Shown: positions 1-8,137, counted from the first letter of the stretch. The stretch is DNA of 64,000 bases from CAZYBO01 sp964645205 (GCA_964645205.1 CAZYBO010000001.1:310001-374000), one strand, 5' to 3'. Numbers and translations are program-made. Notes: generated by a model not told the origin, from the letters alone.

Positions 1-113
1 ACATATGGCTTGCCGATTTTCACCCCCTTAGGCGCGGGCGCCTGCGGTTGGCAGGCGGCAAGGATCGAAAGCGCAAGCCCGAAGCAAAGAATTTTTGCCA
101 TATGCTTTTTCAT
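1..113 (-). CDS. Lipoprotein N-terminus, probably RlpA (partial)
   Basis: Only the first 37 codons are inside the window; the gene runs off the left edge. The visible peptide starts MKKHMAKIL and has a lipobox, LSILAAC, so it should be a lipid-anchored envelope protein processed by signal peptidase II. The last residues, GVKIGKPYV, resemble the start of the mature part of RlpA septal-ring transglycosylases, whose double-psi barrel follows a VGKPYxI-like segment. It begins 1 nt after the mltB stop, so the two are co-transcribed. mltB followed by rlpA is a familiar alphaproteobacterial pair. The lipoprotein call is firm; the RlpA identity is inferred from nine residues and context. Confidence 0.6.
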   Translation of the reverse strand, partial: MKKHMAKILCFGLALSILAACQPQAPAPKGVKIGKPY

Positions 114-114
114 A

Positions 115-1086
115 TTACTCTCCTATGCGGTCTGCCAGCATTCCCACCGCCGTGGCGAAGTAGCGCGACCGGTTCCATTTGAGCAGTACTTTATAGTTGT
201 TGGTGATGAGATAGGGGGCGGCGTGCTCACCCTCGCCCACGAGGATAAGCGACCGTGAAGTGTCCTGCGGCGGAGCCGTGTCTCCGACAAACCGTATCCC
301 CATTTTCTCCCAATAGCCTTGAGGCTGAACCTGCTTTATATCCGCCAGCGACGTGTCGAAATCCTTCGGCAGGCGTACTTTTCCGCCCCACCCTTCCGCG
401 CCGTCCCAGCCGGATTCTTTTAGGTAATTGGCGATGGAGGCGAATATATCGGCCTGCGTGTCCCATATGTCGCGCTTGCCGTCCTGATCGTAATCCACCG
501 CATAACTGAGGAAGCTGCTGGGCATGAACTGGCATTGCCCCATCGCGCCCGCCCATGAGCCTTGCATGTCGAAAGCTGTGATGTGGTCGGCGTCGATAAT
601 CTGCAACGCTTTCAGCAATTCGCCACGGAAAAATTCACTGCGGCGGCCGTCATAGGCCAGCGTCGCCAGCGCATCGACGACCTGATAGCCGCCCGTATTG
701 TCGCCAAAATTGGTTTCGATACCCCACAGCGCCACGATATATTGCGGCTGCACGCCGTAGGTCGCGCTAATCTGCTCCAGCAGTTCCTTGTGCTCCTGAT
801 ACAGTTCGCGCCCCTTTTCGATGCGCACATCGTTGACTACCTTATCGAGGTATTGCGCGAGCGTCAGCTTGGATTCCGGCTGCTTGCGATCCAACTCGAT
901 CACGTCGTCAAGAAATTCGGTGGTGGTAAAAGCCTCTTCAAGCGTTTGCGCGGAGATGCCCTGCTCCTGCGCCTCACGTTTGAATTCGCGCAGCCATGCA
1001 TCGAACCCTTCATCGGCGTGCGCGCCGGAGATGCAGGAGCCTATAATCGCAGAAAGAATAAGAAAACGCTGTATAAAACTGCTCAT
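115..1086 (-). CDS. mltB: Lytic murein transglycosylase, MltB family
   Basis: Cleaves the MurNAc-GlcNAc bond of peptidoglycan to give 1,6-anhydro products, acting in the periplasm. The 323-residue protein starts at MSSFIQRFLIL, which begins a signal peptide ending near GAHADEGF; a longer in-frame extension upstream lacks any signal sequence and runs into the divergent gene. The SLT core contains the catalytic-Glu segment ALWGIETNFG, then GSWAGAMGQCQFMPSSF and the Ca-like DYDQDGKRDIWD loop, all typical of MltB. There is no peptidoglycan-binding C-terminal extension. It is divergent from the dehydrogenase gene with only 54 nt between starts, so both promoters lie in that gap. The next gene begins 1 nt after its stop. 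Confidence 0.93.
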   Translation of the reverse strand: MSSFIQRFLILSAIIGSCISGAHADEGFDAWLREFKREAQEQGISAQTLEEAFTTTEFLDDVIELDRKQPESKLTLAQYLDKVVNDVRIEKGRELYQEHKELLEQISATYGVQPQYIVALWGIETNFGDNTGGYQVVDALATLAYDGRRSEFFRGELLKALQIIDADHITAFDMQGSWAGAMGQCQFMPSSFLSYAVDYDQDGKRDIWDTQADIFASIANYLKESGWDGAEGWGGKVRLPKDFDTSLADIKQVQPQGYWEKMGIRFVGDTAPPQDTSRSLILVGEGEHAAPYLITNNYKVLLKWNRSRYFATAVGMLADRIGE

Positions 1087-1140
1087 GCTGTGTTTAATGC
1101 CTTCTTCGATAAACGGTTCATCCCAAGAGAATATATACAC

Positions 1141-2364
1141 ATGTTCGATTCGGCTACAACGAAACTCTTGCAGGAAAAATTGCCGTCGTTGCCGCAGATG
1201 GTGATGGAAAAAACCCTGCGCAGCGATACGGACGACCTCGTTGAGGCGATCATGCCGCGCATGAAGATTGCGGTGGTAGACGATAAACATACGGCAATTG
1301 CGTATGGTGATGAAATTTTCTGCGCCTTCGCAGATAAGCAAGGAGCCACGCATGTGACGCTCAACGCGCAGCCCGTGGCGAATGAGCTGACCGTGGAGTA
1401 TGTGCGCAAACGCACGCAGGCTTGCGACGCGCTTATCGCCGTCGGCAGCGGCACGGTGAACGATTTATGCAAACGCGCCTCGTTTCTCGATGGCAAGCCG
1501 TACATCGTGTTCCCCACGGCGGCCTCGATGAACGGTTATTGCTCCGCCAATGCATCCATTGAAAAAGACGGCTATAAGGAAACCGTGCCTGCGCACGTGC
1601 CGCTGGGCGTGTTCTGCGATGTGGGCGTGATTGCGTTCGCGCCCCCGCGCCTCGGCAAAAGCGGGCTGGGCGATTCACTAGCGCGGCCTACTGCGCAGGC
1701 GGACTGGCTATTGTCACATTTGCTGATCGGCACGGCATATGACGAAACACCCTACACACTGTTAAAGCCGCTGGAAGACGAGCTATTCAGCCATGCGCGC
1801 GGCATTGCGTTGCAGGATAATGACAGCATGAAATTGCTGATGCAGGTGCTGTTGCTTTCCGGCCTCGGCATGACGATCGCAGGCGGGAGTTACCCAGCTA
1901 GCCAGGGTGAGCATATGATCGCCCATGCGTATGGTATGTTGCTCGGCGTGGCGAAAGACCGGATGCCGACGCTGCACGGCGAGGAAATCAGCGTCACCGC
2001 GCTTGGCATGGCGCGCAGGCAGGAGATTATCATAGGCGATACCCCGCAGTTCCTTTCGCTGGATTTCAATAAGGATGATATTGAAAAACTGTATGGCGAG
2101 CCGGTAGCGAAAGCCGCTGAAAAAGCGTTCACCGCGAAACGCGAACAAGTGGATAAATGGGGACGTAAAATCGGTGACTGGGGAGCTATCGCGCATAGAA
2201 TCCAGCCGGTGATGATGTCTGCGGATAAGATGGAAGCCATATTGCGCGCCGCCGAAGCGCCGCTTGCACCCGGCGATATAGGCTGGGAATTTTCGCATTA
2301 TATAGAGGCGTCGCGCACGGCGCGCTTCCTGCGCGATCGGTTTACGTTCCTCGATCTGGCGTAA
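1141..2364 (+). CDS. sn-Glycerol-1-phosphate dehydrogenase-like protein
   Basis: A 407-residue member of the iron-containing/G1PDH dehydrogenase superfamily (AraM/EgsA-like), which reduces dihydroxyacetone phosphate to sn-glycerol-1-phosphate with NAD(P)H. The nucleotide-binding and substrate signatures are clear: GSGTVNDLCK, then PYIVFPTAASMNGY. Metal ligands are visible as the Asp in GLGDSLA, the His in SQGEHMIAHAYG and the His in PTLHGEE. The start is the ATG opening MFDSATTKLL, after a much longer in-frame extension that only overlaps mltB antisense. In archaea the product builds membrane lipids; in bacteria such as Bacillus AraM it makes heptaprenylglyceryl phosphate. The role here is unknown, and no partner prenyltransferase is adjacent. 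Confidence 0.8.
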   Translation: MFDSATTKLLQEKLPSLPQMVMEKTLRSDTDDLVEAIMPRMKIAVVDDKHTAIAYGDEIFCAFADKQGATHVTLNAQPVANELTVEYVRKRTQACDALIAVGSGTVNDLCKRASFLDGKPYIVFPTAASMNGYCSANASIEKDGYKETVPAHVPLGVFCDVGVIAFAPPRLGKSGLGDSLARPTAQADWLLSHLLIGTAYDETPYTLLKPLEDELFSHARGIALQDNDSMKLLMQVLLLSGLGMTIAGGSYPASQGEHMIAHAYGMLLGVAKDRMPTLHGEEISVTALGMARRQEIIIGDTPQFLSLDFNKDDIEKLYGEPVAKAAEKAFTAKREQVDKWGRKIGDWGAIAHRIQPVMMSADKMEAILRAAEAPLAPGDIGWEFSHYIEASRTARFLRDRFTFLDLA

Positions 2365-2994
2365 TCAATCCTGGCTGATTTTGATGAGCGCGGCGCTTAC
2401 GAAACAGGCGAGCGGCACACTGGCGCAGAGCATGGCGGCGAGGAATAATGTCGCCCCCTGTCCGCCTGACGACGCTGCGAAAATCAGCAGCGGGATATAA
2501 ATAGGCATCACCACCAGCGCCTGCAACAATCCGCCGCGCTTCGCCCCTAGCGTGAGCGTGGCTGCCACTGAGCCGATGGCGACCATGGTGGGCGATGCCA
2601 GCAGCAATAGCAGCAAAACATCAACCGTGGTATCAAGCGTAAGGTTGGAAAACAGCGCCAGCAGTGGCGAAACCAGCAGCAGCGGTACGATGATCGCCAG
2701 CCACTGGCCGCAGATTTTAGCGAACGCCACCAGCTCCAGCGTCACCGGCTGCAATAAAAACTGCTCCAGAGTCCCGTCCTCATAATCGCGCTCATACATC
2801 AGCGGCAGCGCGGTGATCGACGATAACAACATCGCCGCGCACATGACCGCACCTGCGTGTTTCGCCATACCTTCCGTGCCCAATCCGAACGTGAACAGGG
2901 TTACGGTGATGAGGTAAAACGCCGCCGTGCCGAACGCACCGCCGCCTTTGCGGAACGCGTGGGTGATAGTTTGTTTGAGCAGGAGAATGAACAT
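2365..2994 (-). CDS. ccmB: Haem exporter subunit CcmB (cytochrome c biogenesis)
   Basis: Inner-membrane permease of the CcmABC(D) system, which releases haem-loaded CcmE for cytochrome c maturation. The 209 residues are mostly hydrophobic, with about six predicted membrane segments, and include the family segment PLMYERDYEDGTLEQFLLQP between the second and third helices. The start overlaps the ccmA stop by one base (TAATG), showing translational coupling. ccmC is not adjacent: downstream lies the convergent end of the dehydrogenase gene, with zero spacing. ccmAB divergent from acnA is a widespread alphaproteobacterial arrangement. Confidence 0.93.
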   Translation of the reverse strand: MFILLLKQTITHAFRKGGGAFGTAAFYLITVTLFTFGLGTEGMAKHAGAVMCAAMLLSSITALPLMYERDYEDGTLEQFLLQPVTLELVAFAKICGQWLAIIVPLLLVSPLLALFSNLTLDTTVDVLLLLLLASPTMVAIGSVAATLTLGAKRGGLLQALVVMPIYIPLLIFAASSGGQGATLFLAAMLCASVPLACFVSAALIKISQD

Positions 2995-3710
2995 TATTCC
3001 CTCCCCCCTTGTGGGGGAGGGTTAGGGAGAGGGGGGACTTTCAATGCACTCGTATGCGGAGACAAACCCCTCTCCCCGCCCTCTCCCACAAAGGGAGAGG
3101 GAGAAGAAGAAAAATCCCCCATATATAACGTATGTGCGGCGATGGCAGAATTCATGATATGCGAGGCGACCACCACGATACCGCCCTGCTGCACGCGCGA
3201 TTCGATGAGGCTGGCGACGAGCTGCACGGCATCGTCGTCGAGGAAATTGGTGGGTTCGTCGAGCAGCCAGAGCTTGCAGGGCGCGACGATCAGCCGTGCG
3301 AGCGCTACGCGACGTTGCCATCCGGCGGAAAGCTGCCCGGCAGGAACATCATAATAGCGCTCCAGATCGAAAAAACGCAATGCGGCGGGGAGCAGCAATT
3401 CCGTATCGTAAAGTTTTGCCCAAAAAGCAAGGTTTTCGCCCACGGTACTGTCGAGTTTTACCGCGCCCTTGTGACCTATCATCATTAAATCGCGCTTGAA
3501 ATCGTCATTATCCTGTATGGAAACGCCGTTCCACGTTACTTGCCCGTCGGCAGGGGATAGTAAACCGCATAATATCCGGATAAGGCTGGTTTTACCCGTG
3601 CCGTTGGCGCCTTTGAGCAATAAAATCGTGCCTTCCGGCAGGCAGAAGCCAAGGTTCTGGAAAATAAGCTGTTCTTGCCTGATACAGGCAATGTTTTCAC
3701 AGGCGAGCAT
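2994..3710 (-). CDS. ccmA: Haem exporter ATPase CcmA, with repeat-encoded tail
   Basis: ATP-binding subunit of the CcmABC transporter. The ABC domain has Walker A GANGTGKTS, signature LSAGWQRRVALARL, Walker B LWLLDEPTNFLDDD and the switch His in VASHIMN. CcmA is usually about 200-210 residues; this one is 238. The last roughly 38 residues, including PSPFVGEGG and PPLPNPPPQGG, are encoded by an inserted palindromic repeat that also supplies the stop codon. The catalytic domain is intact, so the protein is probably functional. It shares a 94-nt divergent promoter region with acnA. Confidence 0.93.
   Translation of the reverse strand: MLACENIACIRQEQLIFQNLGFCLPEGTILLLKGANGTGKTSLIRILCGLLSPADGQVTWNGVSIQDNDDFKRDLMMIGHKGAVKLDSTVGENLAFWAKLYDTELLLPAALRFFDLERYYDVPAGQLSAGWQRRVALARLIVAPCKLWLLDEPTNFLDDDAVQLVASLIESRVQQGGIVVVASHIMNSAIAAHTLYMGDFSSSPSPFVGEGGERGLSPHTSALKVPPLPNPPPQGGRE
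2998..3112. repeat. Palindromic interspersed repeat forming the ccmA 3' end
   Basis: Two C/G-rich inverted arms, the left one reading CCCTCCCCCCTTGTGGGGGA and the right one CCCTCTCCCACAAAGGGAGA, flank a short unrelated core. When translated such elements give PPLPNPPPQGG and SPSPFVGEGG, peptides seen at many spurious or extended gene ends in proteobacterial genomes. Here it lies in frame at the end of ccmA. Boundaries are judged by eye from where the arms stop. Confidence 0.75.
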
Positions 3711-3741
3711 GGGAAGGTTTACGCATAACGGCTAACGAACA

Positions 3742-3769
3742 TTTAACTATTCCCCGCTAAGACTATAGA
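3742..3769 (+). promoter_or_regulatory. Probable acnA promoter
   Basis: A TTTAAC hexamer and a TATAGA hexamer are separated by 16 nt and end 35 nt before the acnA start codon, fitting a housekeeping sigma factor. This is the only good -35/-10 pair seen in the acnA-ccmA intergenic region on this strand. It is a prediction by eye. Confidence 0.5.
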
Positions 3770-3804
3770 GTTGCATCATTTTATCTATTGATAGGGAGAT
3801 TTCC

Positions 3805-6510
3805 GTGAAACACAAGGGCAAGAATTCGCTGAACAGCCGCGCCACCCTAAAGGCCGCCGGCAAGTCCTACGATTACTACGATCTCCCCGCCGCTTATAAA
3901 GCGCTTGGGCGTGACCTGAGCCGCCTTCCCTATTCACTCAAAATATTATTTGAAAACCTGCTCCGCTATGAGGACGGCACCAGCGTAACCGCCGACGACA
4001 TTAAGGCGTTCGGCGAATGGGCGGAGAAAAAAACCTCCGATCGTGAAATCGCCTTCCGCCCCGCCCGCGTACTCATGCAGGATTTCACCGGCGTACCTGC
4101 CGTAGTCGATCTGGCGGCGATGCGCGATGCGATGGCTCGTCTCGGCGGCGACCCTGAAAAAATCAACCCGCTCTCGCCCGTCGATCTCGTTATCGACCAT
4201 TCGGTGATGGTGGATTCCTATGCAAGCCCCGATGCGTTCGCCAAGAACGTCTCACTGGAAATGGAGCGTAACGGCGAGCGCTACGCGTTCCTGCGCTGGG
4301 GGCAGAATGCGTTCAATAATTTCCGCGTCGTGCCGCCGGGAACCGGGATTTGCCATCAGGTGAACCTCGAATATCTCGCGCAAGGTGTGTGGGTAAGTGA
4401 CGGCGTCGCCTATCCCGATACGCTGGTGGGCACCGATTCGCACACCACCATGATCAACGGTCTGGGCGTGCTCGGCTGGGGCGTGGGCGGTATCGAAGCG
4501 GAAGCGGCCATGCTCGGCCAGCCCGTATCCATGCTCATCCCTGAAGTGGTGGGTTTCAAGCTCACCGGCAAACTGCGCGAAGGCGCAACGGCTACCGATC
4601 TTGTGCTCACGATCACCAACATGCTGCGTAAAAAAGGCGTAGTAGGAAAATTCGTGGAATTCTACGGCCCCGGTCTCGACCACCTCCCGCTTGCCGACCG
4701 CGCGACCATCGCGAACATGGCGCCCGAATACGGCGCGACCTGCGGTATTTTCCCTATCGACAGCGAAACTATCAATTATCTCAACCTCACCTCGCGTGAA
4801 CCCGATCGCGTGGCGCTGGTGGAAGCCTACGCCAAAGCGCAGGGCATGTGGCGCGATAAAAATTATCAGGATCCGATATTCACCGATACGCTCGAACTTG
4901 ATGTAGGCAGCGTCATGCCGTGTATTGCAGGCCCCAAGCGCCCGCAGGACAAAGTGCTGCTTTCGGAAGCGCACACTTCTTTTGCTTCGGCTCTGCCGGA
5001 ATTCAACAAAGACCAGAAAACTGCGGTTGACCAGCGCGTGCCGGTATCCGGCGGGTTTTCGATGGGGCATGGCGACGTGGCGATTGCCGCGATCACCAGC
5101 TGCACCAACACCTCGAATCCGTATGTAATGCTTGCCGCCGGACTCGTGGCGCGCAAGGCTGTTGCCAAAGGATTGAGCGTAAAACCGTGGGTCAAAACAT
5201 CACTCGCGCCCGGCTCGAAAGTCGTCACGGAATATCTCGCGCAGGCGGGTTTGCAGAAAGACATGGACACGCTCGGCTTCAGCCTTGTGGGGTATGGCTG
5301 CACCACTTGTATCGGCAATTCGGGGCCGCTGAAATCGCCGATTGAAGATGCAATAAAAAATCATGGGCTGGTCGTGGCGTCGGTATTGTCGGGCAACCGC
5401 AATTTTGAAGGTCGCGTGCATCCGCTGGTGAAAGCGAATTACCTCGCCTCACCGCCGTTGGTAGTAGCATATGCTCTGGCGGGCACTATGAATCTCGACA
5501 TCACCAAAGACTCTCTGGGAACCGGTAGCGATGGTAAGCCGGTCTACCTGAAAGACATCTGGCCGACCAACGTGGAAGTGGCCGATACGGTGATGAAATG
5601 TGTTACCTCGGAAATGTACCGCAGTAAATATAAGGACGTGTTCAGCGGCGATAAATTGTGGCAATCCATCGCCACCGCCAAGGGCAAAACCTACGACTGG
5701 CAGCCGGGCAGCACCTACGTGCAGCACCCGCCCTATTTCACTCATATGACCAACGGCAAGACCGACCAGACGCACGACGTTACCGATGCGCGTATTCTGG
5801 CGATTTTTGGCGATTCCATCACCACCGACCATATCTCGCCCGCAGGCAACATCTCAAAAACCAGCCCTGCGGCGAAATACCTGATGGAAAACGGCGTGCT
5901 CCCGCACGACTTCAACTCCTACGGCGCGCGCCGTGGCAGCCACGATGTCATGATGCGCGGTTCCTTCGCCAACATTCGTATTAAAAACGCAATGCTTGGC
6001 GGTGTCGAAGGCGGCTTCACCAAACACATTCCCAGCGGTGAGCAGATGAGCATTTACGACGCCTCGATGAAATATCAGGCCGACGGCGACAAGCTGGTAA
6101 TCTTTGCAGGCAAGGAATACGGCACCGGCTCGTCACGCGATTGGGCGGCCAAGGGTACCAAGTTGCTAGGCGTGGAAGCCGTGATCGCCGAGAGCTTCGA
6201 GCGCATTCACCGTTCCAACCTCGTGGGCATGGGCGTGCTGCCGATGACCTTTATCGGCGATACCACCGCCAAGTCGCTGGGTTTGAAAGGCGACGAGCGC
6301 GTAACGCTGAAAGGCTTAGCTGGCGGCATTAAACCGCGTATGCAGGTGCAGTGCGTCATCACCTCCACCGACGGCAAGGTGCAGACGATTCCCCTGCTTT
6401 GCCGTATTGACACGCTCGACGAGCTGGCCTACTACAAAAATGGCGGGATTCTTCAGTATGTCATGAAAAACTTGCTCGACGAGTCACAAGGCATTAAAAA
6501 GCAGGCATGA
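3805..6510 (+). CDS. acnA: Aconitate hydratase A
   Basis: Interconverts citrate and isocitrate through cis-aconitate in the cytoplasmic TCA cycle. At 901 residues it has the full AcnA/IRP-type length. Cluster-ligand cysteines appear in AAITSCTNTSNP and in VGYGCTTCIGNSGPL, and the active-site serine in GTGSSRDWAAKGT. The start is GTG, preceded by a GATAGGGAGA ribosome site; the first residues, MKHKGKNSLNSRATL, align with typical AcnA starts. The stop overlaps the next small gene in an ATGA junction, so that orphan is translationally coupled to aconitase. icd, the next step of the cycle, lies elsewhere in the window. Confidence 0.98.
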   Translation: MKHKGKNSLNSRATLKAAGKSYDYYDLPAAYKALGRDLSRLPYSLKILFENLLRYEDGTSVTADDIKAFGEWAEKKTSDREIAFRPARVLMQDFTGVPAVVDLAAMRDAMARLGGDPEKINPLSPVDLVIDHSVMVDSYASPDAFAKNVSLEMERNGERYAFLRWGQNAFNNFRVVPPGTGICHQVNLEYLAQGVWVSDGVAYPDTLVGTDSHTTMINGLGVLGWGVGGIEAEAAMLGQPVSMLIPEVVGFKLTGKLREGATATDLVLTITNMLRKKGVVGKFVEFYGPGLDHLPLADRATIANMAPEYGATCGIFPIDSETINYLNLTSREPDRVALVEAYAKAQGMWRDKNYQDPIFTDTLELDVGSVMPCIAGPKRPQDKVLLSEAHTSFASALPEFNKDQKTAVDQRVPVSGGFSMGHGDVAIAAITSCTNTSNPYVMLAAGLVARKAVAKGLSVKPWVKTSLAPGSKVVTEYLAQAGLQKDMDTLGFSLVGYGCTTCIGNSGPLKSPIEDAIKNHGLVVASVLSGNRNFEGRVHPLVKANYLASPPLVVAYALAGTMNLDITKDSLGTGSDGKPVYLKDIWPTNVEVADTVMKCVTSEMYRSKYKDVFSGDKLWQSIATAKGKTYDWQPGSTYVQHPPYFTHMTNGKTDQTHDVTDARILAIFGDSITTDHISPAGNISKTSPAAKYLMENGVLPHDFNSYGARRGSHDVMMRGSFANIRIKNAMLGGVEGGFTKHIPSGEQMSIYDASMKYQADGDKLVIFAGKEYGTGSSRDWAAKGTKLLGVEAVIAESFERIHRSNLVGMGVLPMTFIGDTTAKSLGLKGDERVTLKGLAGGIKPRMQVQCVITSTDGKVQTIPLLCRIDTLDELAYYKNGGILQYVMKNLLDESQGIKKQA

Positions 6511-6836
6511 CCGAACAAAAACCAAACCCGGACGATCTCACACGCATCATCGTGCTCGTGTACGGCATGCTGGAAAACGGCAATCCGTTCTGGGTATTCG
6601 TTGCGGTGAAACCGAGCAAATACCAGCCTTTCCTCACGGCGCAGAAGGAAGGCAAGATCGATTTGTACCAGTTTGACGCTTTCGGCGAACTGATCGTTTC
6701 CGGCGAAGGCAAATCCCCGCCCGACGAGGTAACGCTTAAAGTAGCGGAAATGTACCAGACCGACCCCAGCACTCTTTTCCAACCTATTGATGTTGAAAAA
6801 GAAGTAGAAAAACGTACCAAGAAACCCAAACCGTAA
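6507..6836 (+). CDS. Orphan protein, paralogue A of a tandem pair
   Basis: I do not recognise this 109-residue protein. It is soluble, with an alpha/beta pattern and a charged Lys-rich end. Its middle third is clearly homologous to the protein two genes downstream: both have MENGxPxW followed by VAVKPxxY, and later VSGEGxxPPxEVTxxVAE. The start codon overlaps the acnA stop by 4 nt, so its expression should follow acnA even though its paralogue appears to sit behind a Pho-box promoter. No cysteines, metal motifs or signal peptide are visible. Function unknown. Confidence 0.8.
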   Translation: MTEQKPNPDDLTRIIVLVYGMLENGNPFWVFVAVKPSKYQPFLTAQKEGKIDLYQFDAFGELIVSGEGKSPPDEVTLKVAEMYQTDPSTLFQPIDVEKEVEKRTKKPKP

Positions 6837-6851
6837 TAATTCCAGCCTGAA

Positions 6852-6897
6852 TGTTCACGATATTGTCACACAGGAAGCTGAAATAGCGTGATATAGT
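6852..6897 (+). promoter_or_regulatory. PhoB-type box and -10 upstream of the orphan pair
   Basis: TGTTCAC, a 4-nt GATA spacer, then TTGTCAC form two 7-bp direct repeats with an 11-bp period, close to the PHO box consensus CTGTCAT-N4-CTGTCAY. Exactly 22 nt after the box is TATAGT, a good -10 hexamer, 27 nt before the next start codon. No TTGACA-like -35 is present, as expected for an activator-dependent promoter. Confidence 0.7.
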
Positions 6898-6924
6898 CTG
6901 GGTAAATGAACGATGGAGGGCTTT

Positions 6925-7326
6925 ATGAGCAACACCGCTGAACAGAACAAATCCGGCATTTGCTGGGGTAAAGTGCTGGTAGGCGCAGCCGTAACCGCAG
7001 GCGCGATAGCCGTGCTGGTGGTCGATCCTGCCGTCGGTGAAAAGTTGATTAGCGGCGCGAAGGATATTGCCAGCGCGATTTACAGCGCTATCGGTTCCGC
7101 CGCAAGCTGGTTCGCTGAAAAAGCCGTCGAAGGCGTGAAGCTCGCGAGCAAACATCAAACGATTACTATCGCCTCCGCTGCAACGGCCGGTGCGTTCGTC
7201 GCGATGTGCGGCACGCGCTCGCACGCGTCGGTGGAGCAACTGCGCCGCGCGGAAGATCGCATGCTTGCGCAGATGCAGGCCGCGGGCTACCAGCCCGCCC
7301 TAATTGCCGCCCGCACGCGCGGATAA
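6925..7326 (+). CDS. Small Gly/Ala-rich membrane-associated orphan protein
   Basis: Unrecognised 133-residue protein. The start chosen is the ATG of MSNTAEQNK, 4 nt after GGAGGG; an in-frame ATG 12 nt upstream overlaps that ribosome site. Two hydrophobic alpha-helical stretches are visible, near residues 16-36 (VLVGAAVTAGAIAVLVV) and 73-92 (ITIASAATAGAFVAMCG), separated by an amphipathic region. The C-terminus is charged and helical. It is transcribed from the Pho-box promoter just upstream and is followed 15 nt later by paralogue B, so the two probably form a phosphate-responsive operon. Function unknown. Confidence 0.75.
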   Translation: MSNTAEQNKSGICWGKVLVGAAVTAGAIAVLVVDPAVGEKLISGAKDIASAIYSAIGSAASWFAEKAVEGVKLASKHQTITIASAATAGAFVAMCGTRSHASVEQLRRAEDRMLAQMQAAGYQPALIAARTRG

Positions 7327-7341
7327 CGAAGCGGGGGCATT

Positions 7342-7686
7342 ATGTCAGACCCCGCTACCGCAAATCCCGATTCGCTTTCCCGCATTGTCATGCTCGCCTA
7401 CGGCAGCATGGAAAACGGCAAACCCTACTGGTGCTATGTCGCGGTAAAACCCACGCGCTATACGGAATTTCAGGACGCCCTGCGCGCCGATTACAGCCTC
7501 TATAATTTCGAGTCCGACGGCTATGGCGAAGTAGTCGTTTCCGGTGAGGGCGTCACGCCCCCGCAGGAGGTCACCGCCCGGGTAGCCGAGATATTCGGCA
7601 TCGAACTGTCACTGCTGTTTGCCGATGAGAGTCCGCTCAAAACACTGGAAGACAAGATGGGCATATTGATTAACAAGAAAAATTGA
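7342..7686 (+). CDS. Orphan protein, paralogue B of a tandem pair
   Basis: 114 residues, homologous to the protein encoded immediately after acnA: shared segments include SMENGKPYWCYVAVKP, GEVVVSGEG and PPQEVTARVAEIF. The ribosome site GCGGGGGC precedes the ATG. The C-terminal tail differs from paralogue A and ends in INKKN. The pair brackets an unrelated membrane orphan, so a duplication was probably followed by insertion, or the two copies serve different promoters: A follows acnA, B follows the Pho box. No known domain recognised. Confidence 0.8.
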   Translation: MSDPATANPDSLSRIVMLAYGSMENGKPYWCYVAVKPTRYTEFQDALRADYSLYNFESDGYGEVVVSGEGVTPPQEVTARVAEIFGIELSLLFADESPLKTLEDKMGILINKKN

Positions 7687-7705
7687 GGATTTTTAACCAT
7701 CCCGC

Positions 7706-7785
7706 TTGTCATAAAACTGTCATATGCGAAGCCGGGACAAATTCACAAAACTGTCACGCACATATTGCAACGAATGGGGTAATAT
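7706..7785 (+). promoter_or_regulatory. Tandem PhoB boxes and -10
   Basis: The first box reads TTGTCAT-AAAA-CTGTCAT, matching 17 of 18 positions of the E. coli PHO box consensus. A second, weaker box, AATTCAC-AAAA-CTGTCAC, follows with its repeats in register at 34-bp offset. TAATAT lies 22 nt after the second box. The array precedes a small orphan gene by 49 nt. This is the best single Pho box in the window. Confidence 0.8.
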
Positions 7786-7834
7786 GGGTACAAGTGAGAA
7801 CATATCTCGAACCGATAAGGATCAAAATTAAGTC

Positions 7835-8137
7835 ATGGCTAACGTACTCGGCGAATTATCTTCCAAGGCAAAAAAGGTGACCGGTTCCACGGTTGCCGGC
7901 GTGGGCGATTTTGTGAAAGATGCCTCCGCGAAATTCGTTGAGCTTAGCGGCAAAGGCGTGAAAAAAGTAGGCTTAGAAAAGCATGTCAGCGGCGAAGCGG
8001 CTGCGATTGCAGCGGGCATTGTTGGCCTTGCTGCGGTAGGCACGATAGCATACAAACTGCTCTCCAGCGATGAGAACAACGAAATCGAATCCCCTCAGCA
8101 GATTCCTCCCGGAAGCAACGGCGCACGCGGTCGTTAA
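7835..8137 (+). CDS. Small single-pass orphan membrane protein
   Basis: Unrecognised 100-residue protein. The N-terminal half is Lys- and Val-rich and amphipathic (KKVTGSTVAGVGDFVKDASA), then a Gly/Ala transmembrane helix near residues 53-74 (AAIAAGIVGLAAVGTIAYKL), and an acidic then Gly/Arg-rich tail. It stands alone behind tandem Pho boxes and converges with phaR with no spacing between the two stop codons. The amphipathic-plus-hydrophobic design recalls phasin-like or membrane-remodelling small proteins, but that is only a resemblance. Function unknown. Confidence 0.75.
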   Translation: MANVLGELSSKAKKVTGSTVAGVGDFVKDASAKFVELSGKGVKKVGLEKHVSGEAAAIAAGIVGLAAVGTIAYKLLSSDENNEIESPQQIPPGSNGARGR

